Positions 45,132 to 54,195 of a stretch of 64,000 bases of DNA are shown one piece after another. The DNA is taken from NCBI RefSeq assembly GCF_023101145.1, contig NZ_CP073714.1, forward strand, positions 4,402,001 to 4,466,000, written 5' to 3'. The position numbers were made by a program, and so were the translations under genes. Origin of the DNA: Paenibacillus pabuli (GTDB taxonomy: Bacteria; Bacillota; Bacilli; Paenibacillales; Paenibacillaceae). The notes under the pieces are model-generated. The model searched no databases. It was not told where the DNA came from and saw nothing but the letters and a program-made list of their open reading frames with translations. Each line of letters starts with the position of its first letter. The first letter of the stretch is position 1.

Positions 45132-46232
45132 TTAATTTACGTTCTGGTCAGCAAACCAGGTTTTGATCTGTACCTCATGCTCGGCAGCCCATTCAGCTGG
45201 CGGAAGAATGAAATTTGCATTTGTTTCGCGTTCCTTCCTCGCTTCTACTCCCTCTACCAAAGGGGTAAAGAAGCTGTCGGATGAATCGAGGGAAGCTAAC
45301 ATCTGCTGCGTTTCCGGTTCGAGCATGAACTCTACAAATGCCTTTGCAGCGGCAGGGTTCTTGGTATGTTTGCTGATGGCAGCAACACGCAGGCTTCCCG
45401 GTGCACCTTCTTTCGGCCAGACCAGATCGACGGGTTCTCCCGATAACTTCAGGTCATATGCATTGCTCTCCTGCAGCGCTGCAATATCGATTTCCCCTGA
45501 GACAAGGGCACTGCCCAGAGGACCGTTTTTGGGATAAACTCTGAGACCATTGCCCATCATTTGTCCATACTTCTGCTCTCCCTGATCGATGCCCCACTTA
45601 TAAAACAGTGCCGAAACAAGCGGATATGCAGGTGCTGCAACCGCCGGATCAGCCTGACCTGCGGTGCCCTTATATTCAAAAAACTCATCCCAGGTCTTGG
45701 GCGCCTGCTCCTTGGTAAGACGATTGGTGTTATAGGCGATAACCGCTGATGCATGGATACTGATTGGAGTATACGCGTGGTCTTCGGGAACCAACGATGA
45801 GCCGTATTCGGTCAGGTTACCGATATTATCTGGAGTCCAGTCCGTCATCAAAAATCCCCTATCAGTCAGGCTGCGAATCGATCCGTGACCGTCCATCATG
45901 ACAACATCCCACTGTGGATTACCTTGCTCTGCTTCAATTTTGGCCAGGGCCTCTCCGCCACCATAATGTACAGCCTCTATTTTGTATCCAGTCTGTTTGG
46001 CAAATTCGGGTGCCACAATATCCACAAAGTCATTTCCATATAAATAGATGGTCTCTCCTGTGTCCTCCTGGGAAAGTGAGCTGCTGCCTTCAGTTGTAGA
46101 AGAGGCCGGTGCGGCAGTTTCGCCGTTAGATGATCCACTCCCTGTTGTTATCGTTCCTCCTCCGCATCCTGCCGTAACCAGTACGAGCAGCAAGCTCATT
46201 CCGCTTAATCTTTTTCGCCAAATGTTATTCAT
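45132..46232 (-). CDS. ABC importer solute-binding lipoprotein (Fe3+/phosphonate type)
   Basis: About 366 residues. Signal peptide with lipobox VTAGC. Mature region begins after a Ser/Thr-rich linker with TIYLYGNDFVDIVAPEFAKQ and has the type II fold (VMMDGHGSI, PKTWDEFFEYKG, GALGSALVSGEIDIA-like region). The tandem Tyr pair used for iron by FbpA is not obvious, so iron is not assured; organophosphonate or phosphoester is an alternative given the phosphatase in the operon. ATG at 46232 has GAGGGGGAG in front. Divergent from a LysR gene. Confidence 0.9.
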   Translation of the reverse strand: MNNIWRKRLSGMSLLLVLVTAGCGGGTITTGSGSSNGETAAPASSTTEGSSSLSQEDTGETIYLYGNDFVDIVAPEFAKQTGYKIEAVHYGGGEALAKIEAEQGNPQWDVVMMDGHGSIRSLTDRGFLMTDWTPDNIGNLTEYGSSLVPEDHAYTPISIHASAVIAYNTNRLTKEQAPKTWDEFFEYKGTAGQADPAVAAPAYPLVSALFYKWGIDQGEQKYGQMMGNGLRVYPKNGPLGSALVSGEIDIAALQESNAYDLKLSGEPVDLVWPKEGAPGSLRVAAISKHTKNPAAAKAFVEFMLEPETQQMLASLDSSDSFFTPLVEGVEARKERETNANFILPPAEWAAEHEVQIKTWFADQNVN

Positions 46233-46395
46233 TATTCTCCCCCTCAAATATGTTGCTTGTTGAATCTCTTTTCATCCTAAAGCTATTATTAGAGATTCAT
46301 ATTAGGGGAAAGTAAACGCTAATTTAAATGATATTAATGTATTATATGATAATATAGATACCATCAATGTTCAGAACAAAAGGAGACGTTAACGG

Positions 46396-47301
46396 ATGAA
46401 TTTGCAGCAATTGAAAGTGTTTGTCTACGTCGTGGAATTGCAAAAGCTGTACTTAGTCGCACATAAGCTGAATATTACACAACCGACAGTGACTTTCCAT
46501 TTGAACAAACTGCAGGAGGATGCCGGGATTGCTCTGTTTCATACCAAAACCTATCATGTCATCAAATTAACGGAAGCTGGCAAGGCACTGTACCACTATG
46601 CCAGTCAGATTGTTGCCCTGAACGAGGAAATGCTCCGCACTCTGGATGACCACAGGGGCTCCGAAACTGGTCGATTGCTGATCGGAAGTACCCACACACC
46701 CGCCACATATATGCTTCCATCCTTGTTATCCGATTTCAAACAGCAGCATAATCTGCTCCTGAGTCTTGATGTAAAACCGGCACGTTACATAATGGAGAAA
46801 ATAAAATATTTCGAATTGGATGTGGGCGTTATCTCCCATACTTCCCCGGATGATGCGGATCTGATCTTTGAACCACTGATGAAGGATGATCTGGTCATCA
46901 TTTTCCATCCCGATCATCCACTGGCTCACCAAAGTATCGTTCGACCCAAGGATTTGCAGGCATATCCGCTCGTTGCTCATGAAGAGGGCTCAAGCAGTCG
47001 CACGCTGATTGATCAATGGGCGGATGCACATGGGGTCCAGTTCACCCACGCCATTGAAATATCCGGTTCCGAGGCACTGAAATCCATTGTTCGCCTTAAT
47101 CTTGGTATCGGCATGGTGTCTGAAGCCTCCATAATTCAGGAACTGCAAAAAGGAGAACTAAAAGCCTGCCCTATTCCCGACTGGACTCCGGTTAGAACGA
47201 TCTATGCAGTAAGACATCGCAATAAACTGGTTACGCCAGCATTAAGCCTGTTTTGGCGCATGCTTGTAACAAGCTTCTCAGCCCGAAACGAACTAATATA
47301 G
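46396..47301 (+). CDS. LysR-family transcriptional regulator
   Basis: 301 residues. The N-terminal winged helix-turn-helix is MNLQQLKVFVYVVELQKLYL with the recognition part LNITQPTVTFHLNKLQED. The LysR substrate domain follows from about 90 (GRLLIGSTHTPATYMLPSLL, then IVRLNLGIGMVSEASI). Relatives include CysL/YwfK-like regulators of sulfur or phosphonate genes. It diverges from the importer operon and is its likely activator. Its last codons recur in the scar at 60.39 kb. Confidence 0.92.
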   Translation: MNLQQLKVFVYVVELQKLYLVAHKLNITQPTVTFHLNKLQEDAGIALFHTKTYHVIKLTEAGKALYHYASQIVALNEEMLRTLDDHRGSETGRLLIGSTHTPATYMLPSLLSDFKQQHNLLLSLDVKPARYIMEKIKYFELDVGVISHTSPDDADLIFEPLMKDDLVIIFHPDHPLAHQSIVRPKDLQAYPLVAHEEGSSSRTLIDQWADAHGVQFTHAIEISGSEALKSIVRLNLGIGMVSEASIIQELQKGELKACPIPDWTPVRTIYAVRHRNKLVTPALSLFWRMLVTSFSARNELI

Positions 47302-47548
47302 CCAATTCATACCTGATCAGAATAAAATTAATGTCTGTTTTGAGCACAAAAACTGGAAGTTGTCCAGTTTAAATCCTTATGTATTCTCGTAAAATTAAAT
47401 TCATAACACTATAAAAAAATATAAATAATTCCATATTTTTATATGTTTTTGTATAAAAAAGAAGGTGATACAAGAAAATGATTTGCCCAAAATAAGTCTA
47501 GACTTGCTTGTTCAGGTTGATCAAATTTAGTTGTAGAGGAGAGTGTAC

Positions 47549-47876
47549 GTGTTGTTATTTAAATTGAAGAAGTCAATTAGTATTGTTTTGGCCCTCCTGA
47601 CTGCCCTGCCGCTGATACGAAATGCGGATGCACGGTATTATTTTTTTCCCTAAGCGGGTGCATGAACACCCGGAAATCACGGTCTGCTACCAGAACGACT
47701 ATATCGATCTCATGATTGAATCACGAGAAAAATATGAAACATATCCCAAATACGTCATTCCCGAATTTGCCGATATCACATTTATTGAAAATGCGGGCAT
47801 CAACAATGAGGAACTGATCTCAATAGCACCTTATCCTGGGATGACAGATGACATACGTGCCGGGAAGCTGAAATAA
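47549..47876 (+). pseudogene. Frameshifted secreted protein, family unknown
   Basis: A GTG/TTG start at 47549-47554 with GAGGAG upstream leads into a clear signal peptide (FKLKKSISIVLALLTALPL, then ADA). The frame stops at 47651 just after a run of seven T. Reading in the next frame from the same point gives KRVHEHPEITVCYQNDYIDL and continues 70 codons to 47876. A one-base slip in the T-run would join them. The fragment has no recognised domain. Either an inactivated gene or a phase-variable one. Confidence 0.5.
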
Positions 47877-47933
47877 GCCGTTTCGTCGCAACAAGAATGC
47901 AAAAATTAAGAGAACAAAGAATGGAAAGAGCAA

Positions 47934-47973
47934 AAAACGGACCTTGTTCGCAGTTGCGAGCTTGGTCCGTTTT
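47934..47973. terminator. Bidirectional terminator
   Basis: Arms AAAACGGACC and GGTCCGTTTT with a 20-base loop; the minus-strand tail is TTTTTT. It serves the GH127 gene ending at 48053 and possibly the frameshifted gene on the plus strand. Confidence 0.85.
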
Positions 47974-48052
47974 ATTCATGAGCACGGGCAGCCGGAATTA
48001 TTCCTGTGCTTCACATAGGTGTTTTGCGGAATTAATCTAATCGTCCTGCAAG

Positions 48053-49888
48053 CTAAGAGATTTCGTTCTCATACGCTGCGCTGCCCACCTCGGCAATCGA
48101 GAATCGTTTATCCGCAGAAGGATCGTTTTCCAAATCCAGATAGACCGAATACGTCTCTTCCTCCACCCGGAACAGCGGGATGAATTGGAATTGATGCCCC
48201 TCTTCATCCTCTGCCGCGAATGCCAGCTGATCCTGGGGCAGTCTGATAAATCTCTCCTGAATATTGTGTTCGGTTACGCCCTTCAACAGCGCGCTTTGCC
48301 CCAGCTGTGCAAGCAGGATGTTGCCGTACATCACCGCCGCCCTGCTGTTCGAGCCCTGGAGCGGAACCAAATGCAAATACGCGTCGATTTCGATTTCAAT
48401 TGTATCCTGATCATGAAATACACGTTGAATGACGATGTACCCGTTTTCCTTTTGCAACCCCACCGGAATGTCGTTGATCTTCACCGCTTTGACAGCCTTT
48501 TCCTTCAGAAGCAGTGTAAACAGTGCAGGTTTGGCAATCTGGATCACGAGCGTGGACGCAAGCGAATCAGGGAAATGGGTATGCTGTGTGATTTTGGCCT
48601 GCTTTTCTTTCCATTCGACCATTGACGCTATAAATGAATTCAACAGCAGCATGTCTTCGCTTTTGAACCAGATGTTCTTCTGCAGCTCGCTCATCGCTTC
48701 AATGCCTGACGCAGTGCAGCACCAGAACGAGTCGTACGGGCTGCTGAATGTTTTGGACGCGCCGCTTCCCATCGGCTGATGATACTGCGAAAGTCCGGTT
48801 TTGCTGCTGGCGCTGTTTAGTATAGCGTTATATTTCAGCGATTCCATATGATCCAGATATTCCACCGCCTCGGACCATGACCATGACAGCAATCGCTCCA
48901 GGATTCGTTCTGTGTTGTGCGCACAGCAGCTCTCGCTTTCCCCGCCAGTCAGTGCATCCTCCAGCCTGCCGCAGCCTCCCCAGTGCTCCGATTTCTCCGA
49001 AACTCCGCCTGCAACAGGAGCTGCAGCCTTTGAGCTGCTATTGCCGTTCGCAAAGGTTCTTCCCCGCAAGCAATCGTAAAAATGCAAGGCTGCCGTTTTG
49101 TATGTTTCCTCCCCGGTCATGTCATATCGGTGCATCGCTGCAATAATCATGGGAAGATGGGTGTTGGCATGCAGATTCTCAAGCACATCCTGACCATCAG
49201 CAAGGCGAGCCAGAAAGTAGTCCCGGTCGAACAGACGCGCCAGCTCAAGTATTTTGGCATCGCCCGTGAGGTCATGGAGGGAGTACAGCGCATCACCCAT
49301 GCCTCCAAACTCGTTCGCCGGGTTCACCTTTGTGCAGCGGAGGATGCCATCGATTTTCCAAAAGGAGAGCTTCTTAAACCGCCCATGAATATAATGGGCC
49401 AGGTTTACCGCAAGCTTCAGCGCCTCAGGATGGTTCAGGTACACATGGCAATCCATGAGTCCTTGCATGATTTTGTGCAGGGTATAATACGGTGCCCACA
49501 CCTTCCGGTTTTCCTCGCTTTCCAGCAGGTCAAGCTGCTCCTCCCCGAATGCGCTCAAATATCCGTTGGGCCGGGCGCAGGCTGTCATGATGGCAACAAT
49601 CTCGTCGGCTTTGACTCGCAATGCCTGATCCTGATCAGCCAAGGCGAATTTGGCGCACGCAGACAGAAAATGCCCGGCAAAATGCCCTCTCAGACCGCAA
49701 TCCTCAGCTTCCCAGCCTTTCAGTGGCTCTGCAGATGATGGAATTCCCGCATTGAGTTTGAACGTATGCATAAGCCGGTCAACGTCGAATGCAGCAATGT
49801 ATATTTTGACAAGCTGCCTGCGAAGGGCAAGATCACCTGCGGTTAACCTCACTGCATCCAGGCTAAAGTTGGCAAACAAACCGGACAC
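48053..49888 (-). CDS. Beta-L-arabinofuranosidase-like glycoside hydrolase, family GH127
   Basis: 611 residues of the GH127 (former DUF1680) family; HypBA1 of Bifidobacterium is the reference enzyme. The zinc/nucleophile set lines up: E319-x-C321 (GESESCCAH) and C390-C391 (SFWCCTASG), where C390 corresponds to the nucleophilic cysteine; a glutamate near 301 would be the acid/base. No signal peptide, so it acts on an imported arabino-oligosaccharide. The GTG start at 49888 is uncertain, since the frame stays open about 20 codons upstream. It lies directly after the remains of a permease and binding-protein gene (49955-50350), which look like the lost uptake part of its operon. Confidence 0.9.
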   Translation of the reverse strand: MSGLFANFSLDAVRLTAGDLALRRQLVKIYIAAFDVDRLMHTFKLNAGIPSSAEPLKGWEAEDCGLRGHFAGHFLSACAKFALADQDQALRVKADEIVAIMTACARPNGYLSAFGEEQLDLLESEENRKVWAPYYTLHKIMQGLMDCHVYLNHPEALKLAVNLAHYIHGRFKKLSFWKIDGILRCTKVNPANEFGGMGDALYSLHDLTGDAKILELARLFDRDYFLARLADGQDVLENLHANTHLPMIIAAMHRYDMTGEETYKTAALHFYDCLRGRTFANGNSSSKAAAPVAGGVSEKSEHWGGCGRLEDALTGGESESCCAHNTERILERLLSWSWSEAVEYLDHMESLKYNAILNSASSKTGLSQYHQPMGSGASKTFSSPYDSFWCCTASGIEAMSELQKNIWFKSEDMLLLNSFIASMVEWKEKQAKITQHTHFPDSLASTLVIQIAKPALFTLLLKEKAVKAVKINDIPVGLQKENGYIVIQRVFHDQDTIEIEIDAYLHLVPLQGSNSRAAVMYGNILLAQLGQSALLKGVTEHNIQERFIRLPQDQLAFAAEDEEGHQFQFIPLFRVEEETYSVYLDLENDPSADKRFSIAEVGSAAYENEIS

Positions 49889-49954
49889 CTCGCTTCCATA
49901 ATCAATGAATAAGTTCTCTGCCTGGAGCTCGTGTATTCTGGAAATTACATTCAG

Positions 49955-50350
49955 TTACTTGGAAATGGACGAGGAATCGTAAGACGATTGCATGATCTCC
50001 ACATAACGCTGGATGTTGAGTCCCCCCAGCCCTTTCACGTAATCCTCCCAATCCTTATCCAGGCTCTTTGCCCCCGTGATGACGTTGTAGTACTTGAATG
50101 CCAGAACCACGTTAGCCATCGGCACATACTTGAAGATGATGAAGTATACGAGGGGTGGAAGGACTAGCAGATAAAGCTACCAGTGCCTTCTCAGACTTTT
50201 GGGTACGGCATGCTTGACCGCGAGTTCCTGTGCTGCCTCACAGCCGAATTGACATTGGAAGTTGTCGTTCTCAGATTCATCCCCCCATGCGGTGTTCGAT
50301 GCCGTCAGGCAAACCCCTTTTTTTGTTAACTCTTTCTTGATCGTAATCAT
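49955..50350 (-). pseudogene. Chimeric remnant: LplB-permease N-terminus joined to LplA-type binding-protein C-terminus
   Basis: Reading begins at ATG 50350 (GGGAGG in front) and runs 57 codons to LRRHW, then TAG at 50179-50177 where relatives have Gln. It continues in the same frame with the first membrane helix of an LplB permease (LYLLVLPPLVYFIIFKYVPM, then LAFKYYN) and passes without a break into ITGAKSLDKDWEDYVKGL and QRYVEIMQSSYD, the typical end of an LplA-type sugar-binding protein, stop at 49955. A deletion between the two genes, plus a nonsense mutation, explains it. The GH127 gene follows 66 bases later. Confidence 0.8.
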
Positions 50351-50557
50351 AGATTGAGCCTCCCTGCTCGTAAAGGTACACTTCGACCGATGGGGTACGA
50401 TTCCAGTATTCATCAACTTATAGCCTTGCTGCTGCTCCATTCTCAGCTTCGCCCTCCGCTGCCGGGTCTTCCATAACCCTCCACTTTCACAATTACTACG
50501 AAGCCCCGGCTGCTGTGAAGGGATACGCCTTTCTGGGAAGAGATGGCATCGAGCTTG

Positions 50558-50617
50558 TTGACGTGTGACACGGTGTCATATATAATTCATTAATCAGCAA
50601 TTGTGACACAGTGTCAC
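50558..50617 (+). promoter_or_regulatory. Promoter with two TetR-type operators for the TetR-MFS cassette
   Basis: TTGACG (50558-50563), 17-bp spacer, TATAAT (50581-50586). A perfect dyad TGACAC-G-GTGTCA fills the spacer (50566-50578) and a second, GTGACAC-A-GTGTCAC, lies at 50603-50617 before the ribosome site. Two equal operators imply tight autorepression by the first gene product. Confidence 0.88.
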
Positions 50618-50640
50618 TTATTAAGATTGGAGGTTTATAT

Positions 50641-51258
50641 TTGCCAAAAAAAACTTTTTTTCACTTATCTAAGGATAAACAGGACACTTTAATTCAATGT
50701 GCTAAAAAGGAATTTTCTCGAGTTCCATTACATGAAGCTTCCATCGCCAATATTATCAAAGCCGCGGGAATCTCCAGAGGAAGTTTTTATCAATACTTCG
50801 AGGAAAAAGAAGATCTATATTATTATCTGTTGAACCAGTCTTCACAGAAAAATAATGAACGATTTATTGCGGCTTTAAAGGAGAAAAACGGAGATCTCTT
50901 TGAAGCTTTCATCGTTTCATTTCAATTTATGATTCAGAATCACACCAATCAAGAACACAAAAACTTTTTCAGAAATGCCTTTTTAAATATGAATTATAAA
51001 ACGGAAAAAACATTTACGAATAATATTTATGAAGAAAATCGAAAAAGTCAGCTTTTAGCTATTTTTAGCTTAATGAATACAGAAAATTTAAATATACAAG
51101 GGGAACGGGAACTGCAGCATATTCTCAAAATCATTATTGCCGTAACTTTTGATAACCTTATTCAAGTATTCGTAAAGGATTTAACGTATGAAGAAGCGTT
51201 AAAAAATTATAGTGAGCAAATGGATTTATTGAAAAGAGGATTTAAAAAAATACAATAA
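50641..51258 (+). CDS. TetR-family repressor of the MFS pump
   Basis: About 205 residues starting at TTG 50641, preceded by TTGGAGG. Helix-turn-helix ASIANIIKAAGISRGSFYQYF. The C-terminal helical domain is rich in Asn, Lys and Phe. The gene is more AT-rich than its surroundings and its codon choice (AAA, TTT, TTA) differs from the nearby sugar genes, suggesting recent transfer of the two-gene cassette. It is followed after 31 bases by the MFS gene and bracketed by its own operators and a terminator. Confidence 0.9.
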   Translation: MPKKTFFHLSKDKQDTLIQCAKKEFSRVPLHEASIANIIKAAGISRGSFYQYFEEKEDLYYYLLNQSSQKNNERFIAALKEKNGDLFEAFIVSFQFMIQNHTNQEHKNFFRNAFLNMNYKTEKTFTNNIYEENRKSQLLAIFSLMNTENLNIQGERELQHILKIIIAVTFDNLIQVFVKDLTYEEALKNYSEQMDLLKRGFKKIQ

Positions 51259-51289
51259 ACAGAAGTGCAAAAAAGGAGAAAAGAAATAT

Positions 51290-52804
51290 ATGGATTCAGC
51301 TTTACAAGAAAAAAAACCGCCCTACTTAATGATTGCGATTCTTTTTATCGGTGCATTTGTTTCATTTCTAAATAACTCCCTCTTAAATGTAGCGCTCCCA
51401 TCCATCATGGTGGATTTAAACATTAAAGACTATTCCACGATCCAGTGGTTGTCTACTGGCTATATGCTGGTCAGTGGTATATTGATTCCGGCGTCAGCAT
51501 TTTTATTAACACGTTTCTCTAATAGAAGTTTATTTATTACCTCCATGGCTATTTTCACTTTAGGTACAGCCATAGCAGCGATTGCACCAAATTTTGGTTT
51601 ATTGCTTACAGGAAGAATGGTTCAAGCAGCAGGCTCTTCAGTAATGGGGCCACTGTTAATGAATATTATGCTGGTAAGCTTCCCCCGAGAAAAACGTGGA
51701 ACAGCAATGGGTATTTTCGGATTAGTTATGATTACAGCCCCCGCAATCGGGCCAACGCTATCAGGTTTTATTGTAGAATATTATGACTGGCGTTTACTTT
51801 TCGAAATGATTTTACCGTTAGCCGTCATTAGTTTACTATTAGGGATTTGGAAATCCAAAAATGTAATGCAGCAAAACAAAAATGCAACACTGGACTATTT
51901 CTCGATCATATTATCTTCCATCGGTTTTGGTGGTTTGTTATATGGGTTCAGTTCTGCAAGTTCAGATGGCTGGACAGATCAAGTTGTCTTAATCACTTTA
52001 ATCGTTGGAGCTATTGCCCTGATCACCTTTGTTATCCGTCAATTGAAAATGGATACACCATTATTGGATTTACGAGTTTACAAGTATCCGATGTTTGCCC
52101 TTGGCTCTGTTATTGCAATTGTAAACGCAGTGGCGATGTTTTCCGGTATGATTTTAACACCGGCATACGTCCAAAACGTAAGAGGTATTACACCACTTGA
52201 TTCAGGTTTAATGATGCTGCCTGGTGCGATCATCATGGGGATTATGTCACCTATTACAGGTAAACTGTTTGATAAATACGGCCCTCGTGTTCTTGGCATA
52301 ATCGGGCTTACGATTACAGCGATCTCAACGTACATGTTGGCAAACCTGCAAATTGACTCGACTCACACTTATATTATCCTTGTGTACACTCTGCGTATGT
52401 TTGGTATGGCTATGGTGATGATGCCTATTATGACTAACGGCCTGAATCAATTGCCAACACGCTTAAATCCACATGGTACAGCTGTCAACAATACCGCTCA
52501 ACAGGTGTCCGGTTCGATTGGTACGGCTATTCTGATTACGATCATGAATTCGGCGACAAAAACAAAAGCTGAAGATTTAATGACTGGTGTTGATCCAACA
52601 ACTTTGACAGCAGCCAATAAAGCTCTATTAACCCAAGAAGCGTTATTAGCCGGAATCCAATATTCATTCTATATCACACTTGGCATTAATATTGTCGCAT
52701 TAATATTAGTTTTCTTCATTAAACGTGCGGAAGTCAAAGATGAGCCTGTCGAGGCTTTAAAAAATCAGCAGGGTAAAACCAAAACAAAACCCGCGGTAAA
52801 TTAA
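51290..52804 (+). CDS. DHA2-family drug:H+ antiporter (EmrB/LmrB-like, 14 TMS)
   Basis: 504 residues. Motif A-like region LTRFSNRSLFITSM, motif C VMITAPAIGPTLSGFIVEYYDWRLLF characteristic of 14-helix DHA2 exporters (only part of it listed here by key residues G-x-x-x-G-P-x-x-G-G type), and NNSLLNVALPSIMVDL in helix 1. It exports drugs using the proton gradient. AAAAAGGAG precedes the ATG. Cotranscribed with and regulated by the TetR gene in front; close in type to B. subtilis LmrB/Mdr. Ligands unknown. Confidence 0.92.
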   Translation: MDSALQEKKPPYLMIAILFIGAFVSFLNNSLLNVALPSIMVDLNIKDYSTIQWLSTGYMLVSGILIPASAFLLTRFSNRSLFITSMAIFTLGTAIAAIAPNFGLLLTGRMVQAAGSSVMGPLLMNIMLVSFPREKRGTAMGIFGLVMITAPAIGPTLSGFIVEYYDWRLLFEMILPLAVISLLLGIWKSKNVMQQNKNATLDYFSIILSSIGFGGLLYGFSSASSDGWTDQVVLITLIVGAIALITFVIRQLKMDTPLLDLRVYKYPMFALGSVIAIVNAVAMFSGMILTPAYVQNVRGITPLDSGLMMLPGAIIMGIMSPITGKLFDKYGPRVLGIIGLTITAISTYMLANLQIDSTHTYIILVYTLRMFGMAMVMMPIMTNGLNQLPTRLNPHGTAVNNTAQQVSGSIGTAILITIMNSATKTKAEDLMTGVDPTTLTAANKALLTQEALLAGIQYSFYITLGINIVALILVFFIKRAEVKDEPVEALKNQQGKTKTKPAVN

Positions 52805-52868
52805 TGAAACGCATTTGATCAAAAAACAATACAGACAAATTAAGAAAAAAATCAAAGAATATATAATA

Positions 52869-52909
52869 AAAATGGAGTCTACTATCGTTAAGATAGCAGG
52901 CTCCATTTT
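52869..52909 (+). terminator. Terminator of the TetR-MFS cassette
   Basis: Outer arms AAAATGGAG and CTCCATTTT with an inner CTATC/GATAG stem, then a T/C-rich tail. Confidence 0.85.
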
Positions 52910-53005
52910 CTCTTCCCTCTAAAGTTACATGTTATGTATGTTTTCAATTTAATCGACCGGGTAAATATTCATCAATGATTTGTTCAATTGGGAGGTTAGG
53001 TCAAT

Positions 53006-53716
53006 ATGTTTATGGAATTAACCATCAAACTGGTGATTAGCTTTTTTGGGCTATGGGCCATCACTTTTATTACCGGCAGAAAAACGCTCAGCCAACTTAC
53101 ACCGCTAGATTTCCTATCCTCATTAGTACTCAGTGAAATTGTTGGGAATACGCTTTATGATGATGAGGTAAACATATCTCAACTTATATATGCATTGGCA
53201 GTCTGGAGTGCGCTCTCTTACCTTTTTGAGAAAGTAACCACCCGGTTTGTAAAATTCGGCTATGTGGCAGAAGGCCGGGTTGCTCTTTTAATTGATGATG
53301 GAGAGGTGAATCAAAGTTTACTCAAGAAATATGATATTGAATTTAAACAATTGCTCTCCATGCTTCGAAAACAGAATGTTTTTTCGCTTCAAGAGGTCAA
53401 ACATGCCGTCTTAGAAATAGACGGTTCTCTATCCGTTCTTCGTAAACCTGAATATGAACCACCATCTGCTCAAGATTTGGGCCTCGAAACACATTCCGAT
53501 ACTTTTGCTATTACCGTGATTGATAAAGGGGAATTGCTGAAAATGTCGATGAGAGGAAAGCACATTGATATGGATAAGGTAAGAATCGAGATGCAAAAAC
53601 AGGGATATGACAATATTAAGGATATAGCTTACGCGGAGTATGGCGAGGATGGAACGCTTTATATCATACCGAGAAAAAGAAAGAAAAACCGAACGATCAT
53701 TAGAAATATGACATAA
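53006..53716 (+). CDS. DUF421 (YetF-type) membrane protein
   Basis: 236 residues. Three N-terminal membrane segments (about 5-25, 34-50, 60-78) are followed by the soluble DUF421 domain (GRVALLIDDGEVNQSLLKKY, LQEVKHAVLEIDGSLSVLRK, then a second repeat-like part). B. subtilis relatives YetF/YrbG/YdfS are linked to spore membrane properties; the molecular activity is unknown. GGGAGG precedes the ATG. Single gene. Confidence 0.9.
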   Translation: MFMELTIKLVISFFGLWAITFITGRKTLSQLTPLDFLSSLVLSEIVGNTLYDDEVNISQLIYALAVWSALSYLFEKVTTRFVKFGYVAEGRVALLIDDGEVNQSLLKKYDIEFKQLLSMLRKQNVFSLQEVKHAVLEIDGSLSVLRKPEYEPPSAQDLGLETHSDTFAITVIDKGELLKMSMRGKHIDMDKVRIEMQKQGYDNIKDIAYAEYGEDGTLYIIPRKRKKNRTIIRNMT

Positions 53717-53741
53717 AGCCGGGAAAAGTACTCCCGGCTTT
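53715..53741. terminator. Bidirectional terminator between DUF421 and arsC genes
   Basis: Arms AAAGCCGGGA and TCCCGGCTTT with a seven-base loop, touching the stop codon of the DUF421 gene. Confidence 0.9.
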
Positions 53742-53746
53742 CTACG

Positions 53747-54172
53747 TTATTTTCCAGTTTCAGCAAACGTCTTTATACGCTCACCAATTTGGTCACGAAC
53801 CCTTTGGAATACAGCCCATCTCTCTTCTTCTGTTCCTTGCGCTTTCGCGGGATCATCGAATCCCCAGTGTTCTCGCTTCACTTGTGGAGGGGTCATTGGA
53901 CATTTATCTGCCGCATCCCCGCATAATGTGACGACGAAATCTGCATTGTTCAGTAGCTCGGAGTCAATGATGTCCGAAGTTTGGCTTGAAATATCGATAC
54001 CTACTTCGTTCATCGCTTCTACTGCTTTTGGATTCAAACCGTGAGCTTCGATTCCTGCGCTATAAATGTTCCAGTCCTCACTCAGATATTTCTTGGCCCA
54101 GCCTTCAGCCATTTGGCTACGACAGGAGTTGCCTGTGCATAGGAAATAAAGTGTTTTTTTGCTCATGTTCAT
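53747..54172 (-). CDS. arsC: Arsenate reductase, thioredoxin-coupled low-MW phosphatase type
   Basis: About 141 residues. The P-loop CTGNSCRSQ (C12 to C17, R18) and the redox pair C84/C91 (TLCGDAADKCP) match the three catalytic cysteines of B. subtilis ArsC (10, 82, 89), shifted by two. It reduces arsenate to arsenite, which ArsB exports. Of several ATGs, 54172 has the best spacing to GAGGAG; a longer frame to 54214 would overlap arsB. Last gene of the ars operon. Confidence 0.95.
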   Translation of the reverse strand: MNMSKKTLYFLCTGNSCRSQMAEGWAKKYLSEDWNIYSAGIEAHGLNPKAVEAMNEVGIDISSQTSDIIDSELLNNADFVVTLCGDAADKCPMTPPQVKREHWGFDDPAKAQGTEEERWAVFQRVRDQIGERIKTFAETGK

Positions 54173-54195
54173 CATCTTCTCCTCGTTGATTGAAT

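Noticed and set aside
50177..50440. Possible lantibiotic-like precursor (three Cys, several Ser/Thr, good ribosome site)
   Set aside because: No leader motif, no modification or export genes nearby, and the frame continues in register into permease sequence after the TAG, so a broken permease N-terminus is the better reading.
50443..50562. Minus-strand open stretch that could be the tail of a lost hydrolase
   Set aside because: Only about 40 codons, no recognisable motif.
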